This document shows, piece by piece, positions 15,681 through 25,201 of a stretch of 64,000 nt of DNA (positions within the stretch are counted from its first letter, which is position 1; every line of letters begins with the position of its first letter). The stretch comes from BQOK01 sp048388525 (GTDB taxonomy: Bacteria; Bacillota; Clostridia; Oscillospirales; Ruminococcaceae). The position numbers and the translations under genes were made by a program. The stretch is from NCBI RefSeq assembly GCF_048388525.1, contig NZ_DBGCTQ010000107.1, positions 1 to 64,000 on the forward strand, read 5' to 3'. Under the pieces are notes generated by a model. It did not search any database. It worked only from the letters and a program-made list of their open reading frames with translations, and was not told where the DNA came from.

Positions 15681-16478
15681 ATGGCAACCATTGATGTAAT
15701 CGCAGCCGCCTTGCCCCCTTATTACGGCACGGCGCTTAGAAGCGGCAGCAGCGGCCCGGACGTGGCGCAGCTGCAAACCTGGCTGAACGGGGTGCGCAGC
15801 CGCTGGCCCCAGCTGCCGCTGCTCACGGTAGACGGTAAATACGGCAGCGCCACGGCCAAGGCGGTGGCCGAGTTCCAGACCCTGACCGGCCTCTCGGTGG
15901 ATGGTGTTGCCGGCGCCAATACCTGGAACATGGCTTACAACCAGTACGCGGCCCTGCACGGCGCGGGCGAGATCTACCCGGGCATGGTGACCCGCCAGGG
16001 CACACGGGGCGCGGTGGTGAAAAGCCTGCAGCAAAAACTGAATCTGCTGCGGCAGCTTTACCCCGCGATCCAATCCATTTCCAACGACGGCATTTTCGGT
16101 TCCGGCACGGCGGAGGCGCTGCGCCGCTTCCAGGCGCAGTTCGGCCTTTCCGCCGACGCGGCCATGGGCCCCGCGACGTATGAAAAGCTGAGAGATGTGA
16201 TCGTGGGGATCGGCTCGAGGCAGCCCGTGCACGTGGACCCGCGCTACCCGGGCTATGTGCTGCAGCGGGGGTCTTCGGGTGACCCGGTGCGCTTTGTGCA
16301 GAGCTACCTTTCGGCCCTGGGCGGAAGCATCCCCAAGCTCACCATCGACGGCAAGTTCGGCGCGGCCACCCAGAACGCGGTGAGCGTGTTCCAGGCACAG
16401 CATGGCCTGAAGGTGGACGGCAAGGTGGGCCCCGCCACCTGGAGCGCCCTGGTGGTCGCCTTCAACGCGACCCTGTAA
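15681..16478 (+). CDS. Triple peptidoglycan-binding-domain protein
   Basis: A 265-residue protein made of three PG_binding_1 repeats (about residues 15-80, 95-165 and 185-260), each with an 'LRxGSxGxxVxxLQ ... DGxFGxxTxxAVxxFQ ... GLxxDGxxGxxTW' pattern, e.g. DGKFGAATQNAVSVFQ. No catalytic domain and no classical signal peptide is seen, which is odd for a wall-binding protein; it may be spore-associated or carried by an unusual route (inference). ATG 15681 was chosen because AAGGAGG lies 10 bp upstream. It ends at a strong terminator. Confidence 0.8.
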   Translation: MATIDVIAAALPPYYGTALRSGSSGPDVAQLQTWLNGVRSRWPQLPLLTVDGKYGSATAKAVAEFQTLTGLSVDGVAGANTWNMAYNQYAALHGAGEIYPGMVTRQGTRGAVVKSLQQKLNLLRQLYPAIQSISNDGIFGSGTAEALRRFQAQFGLSADAAMGPATYEKLRDVIVGIGSRQPVHVDPRYPGYVLQRGSSGDPVRFVQSYLSALGGSIPKLTIDGKFGAATQNAVSVFQAQHGLKVDGKVGPATWSALVVAFNATL

Positions 16479-16499
16479 CAGACCCAGCCCCTGCAGAGG

Positions 16500-16537
16500 G
16501 GGCGCGGCGGGTGTTTTGCCCGCCGCGCCCTTTTGTT
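16500..16537 (+). terminator. Intrinsic terminator
   Basis: GGGCGCGGCGGG pairs with CCCGCCGCGCCC around a 7-base loop, followed by TTTTGTTTT. Confidence 0.88.
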
Positions 16538-16541
16538 TTGC

Positions 16542-16570
16542 TTGAAGGACCCGGCAAAATACAGTATAAT
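16542..16570 (+). promoter_or_regulatory. Promoter of the TetR-family gene
   Basis: TTGAAG (16542-16547), 17 bp, TATAAT (16565-16570), 33 bp upstream of the TTG start. Confidence 0.75.
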
Positions 16571-16602
16571 GGGGGCAGAAAAGCGGCGGGGAGGCGAAGC
16601 GC

Positions 16603-17175
16603 TTGGCGGATTCGCAGATCACCAAAAAGGCGTTGGGCGACGGGCTCAAGGAATTGGTGCGGAAAAAGGGTTTTGACAAGGTTTCGATCGGGGACATCAC
16701 GGGCGCCTGCGGAATGGGCCGCCAGAGCTTTTATTACCACTTTCAGGACAAGTTCGAGCTGCTGGAATGGGTGTATTATCAGGACGCCTTCGCGCCCCTG
16801 TGCGAGGGCATTACCCTGCAGAACTGGCCCATGAAGCTGCGGGCTATGCTGGACCGGATGTACGACGAGCGCAAATTTTATGTGGCGGCCATCAAGGCGC
16901 AGCCGGGGCATTTTTCCGAGAGCCTGTCCCGCATTTTGGAGGCGCTGTTTTTGCAGGTGACCGAGCGGCTGGACGAGGAAAACGACGTGGGCGAGGAGCG
17001 CAGAAAATTCGGCGCCTCGTTTTATGCGCTGGGCTGCTGCGCCGTGGTGGTGCGCTGGGCGCAGGGAGGCATGCGCGTTGCGCCCGATACCCTTGCGCGG
17101 GACATTTACTGCCTTGCAAAGGACAGCGAACGGGCGGCCATCCGGCTGGCCGAGGAGGCCGGGCCGCAAAAATGA
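16603..17175 (+). CDS. TetR/AcrR-family regulator, DhaS-like
   Basis: A 190-residue protein with the TetR HTH at residues 5-50 (ALGDGLKELVRKKGFDKVSI, then GMGRQSFYYHFQDKFELLEW). The C-terminal half resembles the TetR_C_8 domain found in DhaS-type activators and putative YxaF-like regulators. The start is TTG with GGGGAGG 8 bp upstream; the first in-frame ATG would remove the HTH. It stands alone between two terminators, so its target is probably elsewhere. Confidence 0.82.
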   Translation: MADSQITKKALGDGLKELVRKKGFDKVSIGDITGACGMGRQSFYYHFQDKFELLEWVYYQDAFAPLCEGITLQNWPMKLRAMLDRMYDERKFYVAAIKAQPGHFSESLSRILEALFLQVTERLDEENDVGEERRKFGASFYALGCCAVVVRWAQGGMRVAPDTLARDIYCLAKDSERAAIRLAEEAGPQK

Positions 17176-17181
17176 ACATGC

Positions 17182-17225
17182 AAAAACGCCCGCCGCCGGA
17201 ATACTTCCGGCGGCGGGCGTTTTTG
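17182..17225. terminator. Bidirectional intrinsic terminator
   Basis: AAAAACGCCCGCCGCCGGAA pairs with TTCCGGCGGCGGGCGTTTTT around a 4-base loop, between the convergent tetR-like and HD-domain genes. Confidence 0.9.
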
Positions 17226-17240
17226 CGTTTTGGCGGCGCG

Positions 17241-17810
17241 TCAGGCCTTGGGGCCGAGGCCCAGGGCAGCCATTTCTTCGCGCATGCCCTCGATGCACAG
17301 AGCGATGACCTGGGTGAGGTCGAGCCCCAGCAGGTCGCAGCCCTTTTGGATGACCGACCGGTCGATCTTGGCGGCGAACTTTTTATCCTTGAACTTTTTC
17401 TTGACGCTGGAGGGCTCCAGATCCGACAGGCCGCCCGGCCGCATGCGGGCGTTGGCGGCGATGAGGCCGGTGAGCTCGTCCACCGTGAAAAGGCTTTTTT
17501 CCAGATTGGTTTGAGGCTCCACCTCGCTGCACAGGCCCCACCCGTGGGACAGGATGGCGCGGATGCTCTCTTCGTCGACCCCGGCCTCGCGCAAGGGGGC
17601 CTCGGTGTGGTGCAGATGCTCCTCGGGGAACTGCTGGTAATCGTAGTCGTGCAGGTAGCCCACGGCTTTCCAGTAGGCTTCGTCGGCGCCGAAGTGGCGG
17701 GCCATGGCGCCCATGGCGGCGCTCACGCCCAGGGCGTGTTCAAACAGATGGGGCTCGGTGGTGGTGGTGTGCAGCAGCTCGCTGGCACGTTCAAAGGTAA
17801 GGCCGGGCAT
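17241..17810 (-). CDS. HD-domain hydrolase
   Basis: A 189-residue protein of the HDIG/HD family: H-x-HA (HLFEHALGVSAAM), the metal pair in GYLHDYDYQQFP, and HGWG downstream. Members are metal-dependent phosphohydrolases; the substrate is unknown here. ATG 17810 has AGAGG upstream. A minus-strand TATAAT (17846-17841) lies 30 bp upstream, although the gene may also be read from the small gene at 17868-18107. Confidence 0.8.
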   Translation of the reverse strand: MPGLTFERASELLHTTTTEPHLFEHALGVSAAMGAMARHFGADEAYWKAVGYLHDYDYQQFPEEHLHHTEAPLREAGVDEESIRAILSHGWGLCSEVEPQTNLEKSLFTVDELTGLIAANARMRPGGLSDLEPSSVKKKFKDKKFAAKIDRSVIQKGCDLLGLDLTQVIALCIEGMREEMAALGLGPKA

Positions 17811-17867
17811 GGAAAAAACCTCTTTTCTGGCGTTTTTCCTTATTATAGCGCGCCCGGCGCAAAAAAG

Positions 17868-18107
17868 CTATCGCCAGAACTCAGCTTTGAGCAGAATGAG
17901 CGCGCCGTCCTCGTCTTTGCCGGTGAGCGCGGCGGCGAGCTGCTGCAAAAAAGGGGAGTCTTTGGGCGGGGGCGGAGCGTGCTGCAGCGCGGCGGCAAGG
18001 TCCGCCAGGTTGCGGGCCGCGCGGGCGGGGTTGCGGCGCTCGCGCCGCAGGCTGTGGGCGACGGCCGCTTCCAGTGCGGCCTGTTTGGCGAGATCTTCAA
18101 GCTTCAT
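17868..18107 (-). CDS. Small Ala-rich hypothetical protein
   Basis: A 79-residue, mostly helical protein rich in Ala, Leu and Arg, ending KDEDGALILLKAEFWR. No family is recognised. It is supported by a GGAGG site 8 bp before ATG 18107 and by its position in line with the HD-domain gene (57 bp apart). The long in-frame extension to 18281 lacks a ribosome binding site. Confidence 0.5.
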   Translation of the reverse strand: MKLEDLAKQAALEAAVAHSLRRERRNPARAARNLADLAAALQHAPPPPKDSPFLQQLAAALTGKDEDGALILLKAEFWR

Positions 18108-18447
18108 GGGGCGCGCCTCCTTTGGGGAAGGTTGTTCTTCCCCTTTAGCATACCCCAGCGCGGGGCCCGGGCCAATAGACGATTTGGGGCAGCTGTCGCA
18201 ATTGGGGGCGGCGAAGCGCGGCAAAAGGGGGGCGGCCATTTTTGTTTGGGGGAGGGCCGGCTGAAAAGGAGAAGCCCACAAAGGGCCCCGCTGCGTTTTT
18301 TGAAGGTTTTATGATATAATAGCAATGTTACGATTCGGATGTTTTTTGCAGCCGCCGCCGCGCGCGGCCCCGCCAAACGCGGGGCACCCGGACGCAGGGG
18401 GCGATGCTGCCACAGGGAAAGCAGAAAGCAGAAAGGGGAGCGGGGCT
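18108..18447. other. Intergenic region upstream of addB
   Basis: These 340 bp hold the divergent starts of the 79-residue gene and addB. I see an extended -10 promoter for addB (18312-18320) and no convincing gene; the in-frame extension of addB upstream of 18448 is Pro/Arg-rich GC shadow. Confidence 0.6.
18312..18320 (+). promoter_or_regulatory. Extended -10 promoter of addBA
   Basis: TGATATAAT (TGn + TATAAT) lies 128 bp upstream of the addB ATG. The -35 (TGCGTT) is weak. Confidence 0.6.
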
Positions 18448-21400
18448 ATGCTGCAGCTGGTGTTGGGGCCTTCGGGCACGGGGAAGTCGAGCTGGCTGTT
18501 CGAGCGGGTGCGCGAGCGGGCCGTGCGGGGCGAAAAGAGCCTGGTGCTGGTGCCGGAGCAATTTACCTCGTCTACCGAGAGCCGCATTTACAACACGCTG
18601 GGGGATGAACTGTCCGGCTTTGCGGCCAGCTACAGCTTTTCCAGCCTGGCGGAAAAGATTTTGGCCACCTATGGCGGCGCAGCGGTGCGCACCCTGACCG
18701 ACGCAGGCCGGGCGGTGCTGGTGCGCCGCGCGCTGGAGGCCATGGGGGACAGGCTGGTGTATTACAGCCGCCACCGGCGCAGCACCGCCTTTTGCGAAAA
18801 GTGCGCCGAGACCCTGGACGAGTTGAAAAGCGCGGGCCTGACCGCGGCCGAGCTGGAGCGGCTGGCCCGCGCCGCCGGGCCGGGCCGGGAAAAGCTGGCC
18901 GAGCTGGCGGGGGTGTTCGCCGCTTACGAGGCACTGTTGGAGGGCGCGGCCATGGACCCCTCGGACCGGGTGCTGAGCGCCGCCGAGGTGTTGGAGCCGG
19001 GCTTTTTGGAGGGCCGGGCCGTGTTCATTGACGAGTTTGACACCTTTAACGCGCCCAAGCGCCGTTTGCTAGAGCGCATTCTGCAGTTTGCCCCCGAGAC
19101 CACCGTGGCGCTTTGCTGCGACGGGCTGGACGACGCAGAGGGGGGGCTGGGGCTTTTCAGCGGCGCAAAAAAGATGGCGCTGGCCCTGCGGCAGAGCGCC
19201 CGCAAGAACGGGGTGGCCGTGGCTTCGCCCGTGGTGCTGACCACCGACTGGCGGCACAGCGGCGCGCCGGACCTTGCCCGCCTGGCGCTGCTGCTGGAGG
19301 GCGGCAGCCCCGCACCAGGCGCGGCCAGCCCGGCCCAGCTGACCCTGAGCCAGGCCGAGACCCGCGCGGGCGAGGCAAAGCGGGTGGCCGCGGCCATTGA
19401 CCGGCTGGCGCGGCAGGGGGTTGCCTATGGGAAAATGGCGGTGATCTGCCGCGAGAGCGAGGCGTACCTTACGCCGCTGCGGTATGAGTTCCGGCTGGCG
19501 GGCATCCCGTTTTTCTTCGACGAGCCCACCACCGCCGAGCACGCGGCCCCCATCCGGCTGGTACGGGCGCTGCTGGACCTGGTGCGCCGTGGGCTTTCCA
19601 GCGAGAGGCTGCTTGCGGTGGCCAAGACCGGCCTGACACAGCTGCCGGAGGAGCAGCTGTGCGCACTGGAAAACTACGCCTACACCTGGCAGCTTTCGGC
19701 CGCCCAGTGGCGCGAGCCCTTTACCCTTTCGCCCGCGGGCTTTGGGGCGGAGATGCGCCCGGAGGACGCCCGGCAGCTGGAGCTGGCCGAAGAGGCGAGG
19801 GCGTGGCTGGTGCCGATTCTGGACCGGTACGCGAAGGCGGGGCGTGAAAAGCCCGCCGAGGCGCTGTGCGCGCTGACCTACCGCACCATGCAGGCGCTGG
19901 GCGGGGAAGACCAGGTGGGCGCGGCGGCCGAGCGGCTGAAGCAGGCCGAGGGCATCCCCGCGGCCGAGGAGGCCATTCGGGTGTGGAACCTGGCCAGCGA
20001 GCTGCTGGATCAGATGGCCCTGTTGCTGGGGGAAGAAACGCTGCCCGCCGCCGAGTGCGGCGAGCTGTTCGAGCTGCTGGCCCGCACCACCGACCTGGGG
20101 CACATCCCCCAGAGCCTGGACGCGGTGATCCTGACCACGGCGGGCCGGATGCGGCTGGACAACCCCGAGTGGTGCTTTGTGCTGGGGCTGGGCGAGGGCG
20201 AGTTCCCCAAGGCGCCCGGCGAGAGCGGCCTGCTGACCCACACCGAGCGGGACAGCCTGATCCGCCAGGGGGTGGACATGCCCGACTGCTTTGAAAACCG
20301 GACGGTGCGCGAGCAGGTGTGCTTTTACAAAGCGCTCACCGCGCCCTCGAAAGGGCTGTGGCTGAGCTGGGCGGCCGGACCGGGGGCCCTGCCGGTGACC
20401 AGCGCGCTGGCGCCGGTGGTGGAGCTGCTGGCCCCTGGGCGCCCCGACCTGAGCATTGCCGATTTGACCGGCACCCCCGCCGCGGCGCTGGATGTGCTGG
20501 GCCAGACCTGGGACCCGGAGAGCCCCGCCACGGCGGCGCTGTACGGTGCGGTGGAGGCCGCGCCCGGCGGCCCGGAACAGCTTGCGCCGGTGCGCCGCGC
20601 GGCCAGCGCCGAGCCCTACAAGGTGCGGGACAAGGCAGCCATGCGCCGCCTGCTGGGGCGGGACCTGTGGCTTTCGCCCAGCAAGATGGAGCGGTATTAT
20701 TCCTGCCCGTTCTCGTATTTTATGGAGTATGTGCTGAACGCCCGGCCCCGCAGGCAGGCGGCCCTGACCGCCGACCAGAGCGGCAACCTGGTGCACTATG
20801 TGCTGGAACAGGCCCTGGCCCGGGCGGGCGAAGGCTTTGTGGATATGACCGAGGACGAGCTGGCCCGGCTGGCGGCCGGGGTGGCCGAGGAATACGTGAA
20901 GGAGAACATGCCCGGCGGCGCGGCGCGCTTTGGCTACCTGGTGCGGCGGCTGGAACGGAGCGCGGCAAGCCTGCTTTGCTACATCCAGGCCGAGCAGCGG
21001 CAGGGCAGCTTTGTGCCGGTGGCCTTTGAGCTGGGCATCGGCGGCAAAGAGGGCGAGGTGCCGCCGGTCACCCTGACCACGGCGGGCGGCGAAACCGTGC
21101 GGATGGTGGGCAAGATCGACCGGGTGGACGCTTATAAGGAAGGCGGAAAAACCTGGCTGCGGGTGGTGGACTACAAGACCGGCAGCAAGGAGTTTTTGCT
21201 GGAGGACGTGCGCAACGGCCTGAACTGCCAGATGCTGATTTACCTGTTCACCCTGACCCGCAACGGGAACGTGCGGTTTGAGAACCCGGCCCCGGCGGGC
21301 GTGTTATACCTGATGGCCGACCCCGCCCCGGCGCGGGAGAGCCGGGAAAAGGCAGCCAAGGGCCTGGAATACCAGGTGGAGGGCATGGTGGTGCAGGACG

Positions 21401-21672
21401 AGGCAGTGCTGCGGGCGATGGACCGGGACGCTACCGGCCTGTACGTGCCCCTGAAGTTCGACAAGGCGGGCCACCCCAAGCTGACCGAGGCGCTGGCCAG
21501 CCTTTCGGGCCTGGCGGAGCTGCAAAACGAGATGGACAGCCTGGTGCTGCGCATGGCCCAGAACCTGTACGAGGGCGAGATCGCGGTGGAGCCGCTGGCC
21601 CGGGGCAAGCGGGGCGAGACCCACTGTGAGTGGTGCGACTACCGCAGCGTGTGCCGCCGCCAGGACGACTGA
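18448..21672 (+). CDS. addB: ATP-dependent helicase/deoxyribonuclease subunit B
   Basis: A 1074-residue subunit of the AddAB double-strand-break resection enzyme, the Gram-positive counterpart of RecBCD. It has a Walker A-like GPSGTGKS (residues 7-14), a C-terminal PD-(D/E)xK nuclease with VDYKTGS near residue 910, and the four-cysteine [4Fe-4S] staple C753 with C1060, C1063 and C1069 (HCEWCDYRSVC) that links the nuclease domain. Its length is close to the usual 1150-1170. ATG 18448 is preceded by AAAGGGGAG. addA follows 52 bp later. Confidence 0.95.
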   Translation: MLQLVLGPSGTGKSSWLFERVRERAVRGEKSLVLVPEQFTSSTESRIYNTLGDELSGFAASYSFSSLAEKILATYGGAAVRTLTDAGRAVLVRRALEAMGDRLVYYSRHRRSTAFCEKCAETLDELKSAGLTAAELERLARAAGPGREKLAELAGVFAAYEALLEGAAMDPSDRVLSAAEVLEPGFLEGRAVFIDEFDTFNAPKRRLLERILQFAPETTVALCCDGLDDAEGGLGLFSGAKKMALALRQSARKNGVAVASPVVLTTDWRHSGAPDLARLALLLEGGSPAPGAASPAQLTLSQAETRAGEAKRVAAAIDRLARQGVAYGKMAVICRESEAYLTPLRYEFRLAGIPFFFDEPTTAEHAAPIRLVRALLDLVRRGLSSERLLAVAKTGLTQLPEEQLCALENYAYTWQLSAAQWREPFTLSPAGFGAEMRPEDARQLELAEEARAWLVPILDRYAKAGREKPAEALCALTYRTMQALGGEDQVGAAAERLKQAEGIPAAEEAIRVWNLASELLDQMALLLGEETLPAAECGELFELLARTTDLGHIPQSLDAVILTTAGRMRLDNPEWCFVLGLGEGEFPKAPGESGLLTHTERDSLIRQGVDMPDCFENRTVREQVCFYKALTAPSKGLWLSWAAGPGALPVTSALAPVVELLAPGRPDLSIADLTGTPAAALDVLGQTWDPESPATAALYGAVEAAPGGPEQLAPVRRAASAEPYKVRDKAAMRRLLGRDLWLSPSKMERYYSCPFSYFMEYVLNARPRRQAALTADQSGNLVHYVLEQALARAGEGFVDMTEDELARLAAGVAEEYVKENMPGGAARFGYLVRRLERSAASLLCYIQAEQRQGSFVPVAFELGIGGKEGEVPPVTLTTAGGETVRMVGKIDRVDAYKEGGKTWLRVVDYKTGSKEFLLEDVRNGLNCQMLIYLFTLTRNGNVRFENPAPAGVLYLMADPAPARESREKAAKGLEYQVEGMVVQDEAVLRAMDRDATGLYVPLKFDKAGHPKLTEALASLSGLAELQNEMDSLVLRMAQNLYEGEIAVEPLARGKRGETHCEWCDYRSVCRRQDD

Positions 21673-21724
21673 CCGCCGCGTTTGCAGCGGAGATAAAACA
21701 AAAAGGAAAAGGAGGCGGGGAGCC

Positions 21725-24700
21725 GTGGAGTTTACGCCGGAACAGGCAAGGGCCATACAGCACGGGCAGGGGGCGCTGCTGGTGAGCGCCGCCGCGGGCA
21801 GCGGCAAGACCGCCGTGCTGGTGGAGCGGGCGGTGCGGCTTTTGTGCCGGGAAGAGGACCCGGTGCCCGCCGACCAGCTGCTGATCGTGACCTTTACGCG
21901 GGCTGCGGCGGCCAGCCTGCGGGGCAAGCTGGCGCAGCGGCTGGCGGGCGAGCTGGCCAAAAAACCGGGCAGCGCGCACCTGCGCCGCCAGCGCATGCTT
22001 TTGCAGCGCGCGCCCATCTGCACCATCGACGCTTACTGTTTGCAGCTGGTGCAGGCCCATTTCAGCCGGCTGGACATTCCGCCGGACTTTTCCACCGCGG
22101 ACGGGCCGCAGCTGGCCGCCCTGCGGGCGCAGAGTCTGGCGGACGCGCTGGAAACCGCTTACACCGACCCGGATTTCTGCGCTTTTGCCGATCTGTACGG
22201 CAAGGGGCGCAGCGACTGGCAGGCGGCACGGGTGCTGGAGGCGCTGCACGACTTTTTGAGCAGCATGCCCGACCCGGCCCGCACGCTGGAGGACTTTTGC
22301 GCGGCGTGGGAGCAGGCGGGCCCCCTGGACGATACCGCCTGGGGCAAGGCGCTGCGGGCCGAGGGGCGGCGGGGGGCCGAGTGCGCCCTGGCCCTGGCCC
22401 AGCAAAACCTGCGGGAAGCCGAGGCGGACGGGGGGCTTGCCCCCTACCTGCCCGCCCTGCGGGCGGACCTGGCGGCGGCGGAGCACCTGCTGAGCCAGAT
22501 CTCCACCGCGCCCTGGGACGAGATCCTGGCGGCGCTGCGCGCGCTTTGCTACGAGCGGCTGGGGGCGGTGCGCGGGTACGAGGGCTGCCACATGGAGCCG
22601 GTGAAGGCCCGGCGGGAGCTGCTGAAAAAAACGCTGGCGCGCCTGCAGGAGAACGTGTTCGTGTGCAGCGCGGCGGAATTTGAGGCGGACCGGGCCGCCG
22701 CCGCGCCCTTGGTGCGGGCCCTGGCGCGGGCCGAGCGGGATTTCGGGGACCGGTTCTTTGCCGCCAAGCAGGAGGAAAAGACCCTGGAGTTCAGCGACGT
22801 GGAGCACCTTGCCCTGCGCCTTTTGCAGACCCCAGAGGGCGAGCCCACCGAGCTGGCGCGCCAGGTGAGCGGAGGCTTTTTTGCCGTGATGGTGGACGAA
22901 TACCAGGACACGAACGCTTTGCAGGACGCGCTGTACGCCTGCCTTGCCAGGGCGGGGGGCGAGGATCTGTTCTTCGTGGGGGACTTGAAACAGAGCATTT
23001 ACCGCTTCCGCCAGGCGGACCCCAGTATTTTTCAGGCAAAGCTGGAGCGCTTTGCCCCCTACGGGCAGGGCGGGGCGCAGAAGCTGTTTTTGGACGCGAA
23101 CTTCCGCAGTGCGCCGGGGGTGATCGCGGGAGTGAACGCGGTGTTCGGCCCGCTGATGAGCCGGGCGCTGGGCGGGGTGGAGTACGGCCCCGGCGAGCAG
23201 CTGGCGCCGGGCTTTGGCGGGGCCGAGGGCTACGGCGGGTATATGGGAGGCTGCGAGGTGCGCCTGGTGGAGAACACCCGCCCCGAGGCGGAGGCCGAAT
23301 ATGCGGCCCGCCGCATTGCGGAGCTGACCGACCCGGCCGGCGGCTTTGCCGTGCGGGACGGCGCAGGGGGCACGCGGCCCGCGCGCTACGAGGATTGTTG
23401 CATTTTGCTGCGCAGCCGGGGCAGCTTTGAAGTGTTTGCAGACGCGCTGGAGGCGCGGGGAATCCCGGCGTATGTGGACCGGGCGGAAAACCTGCTGGAC
23501 GCGCCGGAGGTGCGCCCGGTGGCGAGCCTTTTGCGGGTGCTGGACAACCCCGCCCAGGATGTGCACCTGGCGGCGGTAATGCTGGGCCTTTCCGGCTTTG
23601 AGCCGGACGATCTGGTGCGGCTGCGGGCCGAGCGCCCCAAAGGCAGCTTTTACGGCGCAGTGATGGCGGCCGAGGATGAAAAGACCCAGGCCTTTGCCGA
23701 GCGGCTGCGGGGGCTGCGGCAGCTGGCGCAGACTGTTTCGGTGGACCGGCTGATGGAGGAGATCTTCATCCGCACCGGCTGCCTTGCCGCGGCGGGCGCC
23801 ATGCCCGAGGGGCCGGCCCGGCGGGAAAACCTGCGCCAGTTCGCCCAATTTGCGGCGGGCTGCGGCAAAAACGGCCTGGCCGGAGTGGTGCGCGCCATGG
23901 ACGCGGCCATGGCCACCGGCGGCGTGCCTGGCCCCGAACAGGGGCAGAGCAGGCCCGGCTGCGTGACCATTATGACGGTGCACCGCTCGAAGGGGCTGGA
24001 ATTCCCGGTGGTGCTGGCCTGCGGGCTGGCGAAGACCTTTAATAAAGAGGACCTGCGGGCGGCCGCGGTGTTCCACCCCGCGCTGGGCGTTGGCCTGACG
24101 CTGCGGGCGGGGCAGGGGGGCACTTACCCCACCGCGCCCTACCGGGCGGTGCAGGCGGCCATTGGGGCTGAGGGCCTGAGCGAGGAGATGCGGGTGCTGT
24201 ATGTGGCGCTGACCCGCGCCAAGGACCGGCTGATCCTGACCGCCGCCGCCAAGGATCCGGCGCGGCTTTTGGAACGGCTGGCGGCGCAGCTGCCCGAGGA
24301 GGGCCGCCCACGGGAATACCTGCTGCAGCGCTGCCAGAGCCCGGCGGAATGGGTGCTGCTGGCCGCGCTGCGCCACCCGGCGGCGGGCGCGCTGCGGGCG
24401 GCGGTGACCGCCCCGGTGCGGCCCGAAGAGGGCGAAGCGCCGGAGTGGCTGGAGGTAACGGTGGAGGGGGACGTGCCCGCCGCAGAGCGGGCGGCGGCCC
24501 GCACGGGCCTGCCCGAGGCCCCGCCCGACCGGATGCTGGCGCGGCAGGTGGAGGAGCGGCTGGCCTGGGTGTACCCCCGGGCGGCGCTGACAAGGGTGCC
24601 GGCCAAGGTGAGCGTGACCGCGCTGGTGCACTCGGCCGAGGAGGCGACGCTGCAGCGGCCCTCGTTCCTTTATAAAGAGGGGCTGACCGCCGCCGAGAAG

Positions 24701-25201
24701 GGCACGGCGCTGCACGCCTTTTTGCAGTACGCGGATTTTGAGGCCGCCAGCGCCGATGTGCGGGCTGAGGCCCGGCGGCAGGTGGAAAAGCGGTTGCTTT
24801 TGCCCGAGCTGTATGACAAGATGGATTTTGAAAAGCTGGAGGAGTTTTTTGAGAGCCCCGCCTACGCCCGCATAAAGGCGGCCCACCGGGTGCTGCGGGA
24901 GTATGATTTCATCACGTCGATCCCCGCGGAACAGGCCGCACCAGAGGCGGAGGGCGAGCTTTTGTGCGCGCGCACACTGGTGCAGGGCGTGGCGGACCTG
25001 GTGCTGGAATTCGACGACCATTTGGAGATCCTGGACTACAAGACCGACCGGGGCAAGACCCACGAGCAGTTTGTGGCGGCGTACCGGCCGCAGCTGCTGA
25101 TGTATGCCGAGGCAATTGACAGGCGCTTCAAAAAGCCGGTGACAAGGCTTTCGCTGTACAGCTTTGACTTGGGCGTGGAGATCGCGGTGGATCTGGCGTA
25201 A
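21725..25201 (+). CDS. addA: ATP-dependent helicase/nuclease subunit A
   Basis: A 1158-residue UvrD-type helicase plus RecB-like nuclease: Q-motif TPEQARAI, Walker A AAAGSGKTA (K28), motif II VDEYQDTN, motif III FVGDLKQSIYRFR, motif V TVHRSKGLEFPVV, motif VI LYVALTRAK, and the C-terminal nuclease motif LDYKTDRGKT near residue 1103. It loads and unwinds DNA ends for RecA-dependent repair with AddB. GTG 21725 is chosen because AAAGGAGG is 8 bp upstream and the protein then begins MEFTPEQA like its family. Confidence 0.95.
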   Translation: MEFTPEQARAIQHGQGALLVSAAAGSGKTAVLVERAVRLLCREEDPVPADQLLIVTFTRAAAASLRGKLAQRLAGELAKKPGSAHLRRQRMLLQRAPICTIDAYCLQLVQAHFSRLDIPPDFSTADGPQLAALRAQSLADALETAYTDPDFCAFADLYGKGRSDWQAARVLEALHDFLSSMPDPARTLEDFCAAWEQAGPLDDTAWGKALRAEGRRGAECALALAQQNLREAEADGGLAPYLPALRADLAAAEHLLSQISTAPWDEILAALRALCYERLGAVRGYEGCHMEPVKARRELLKKTLARLQENVFVCSAAEFEADRAAAAPLVRALARAERDFGDRFFAAKQEEKTLEFSDVEHLALRLLQTPEGEPTELARQVSGGFFAVMVDEYQDTNALQDALYACLARAGGEDLFFVGDLKQSIYRFRQADPSIFQAKLERFAPYGQGGAQKLFLDANFRSAPGVIAGVNAVFGPLMSRALGGVEYGPGEQLAPGFGGAEGYGGYMGGCEVRLVENTRPEAEAEYAARRIAELTDPAGGFAVRDGAGGTRPARYEDCCILLRSRGSFEVFADALEARGIPAYVDRAENLLDAPEVRPVASLLRVLDNPAQDVHLAAVMLGLSGFEPDDLVRLRAERPKGSFYGAVMAAEDEKTQAFAERLRGLRQLAQTVSVDRLMEEIFIRTGCLAAAGAMPEGPARRENLRQFAQFAAGCGKNGLAGVVRAMDAAMATGGVPGPEQGQSRPGCVTIMTVHRSKGLEFPVVLACGLAKTFNKEDLRAAAVFHPALGVGLTLRAGQGGTYPTAPYRAVQAAIGAEGLSEEMRVLYVALTRAKDRLILTAAAKDPARLLERLAAQLPEEGRPREYLLQRCQSPAEWVLLAALRHPAAGALRAAVTAPVRPEEGEAPEWLEVTVEGDVPAAERAAARTGLPEAPPDRMLARQVEERLAWVYPRAALTRVPAKVSVTALVHSAEEATLQRPSFLYKEGLTAAEKGTALHAFLQYADFEAASADVRAEARRQVEKRLLLPELYDKMDFEKLEEFFESPAYARIKAAHRVLREYDFITSIPAEQAAPEAEGELLCARTLVQGVADLVLEFDDHLEILDYKTDRGKTHEQFVAAYRPQLLMYAEAIDRRFKKPVTRLSLYSFDLGVEIAVDLA

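Noticed and set aside
21431..25063. 1210-codon antisense frame opposite addA
   Set aside because: Full-length helicase and nuclease motifs are on the plus strand; the antisense frame is repetitive His/Leu/Gly/Arg and has no recognisable domain.
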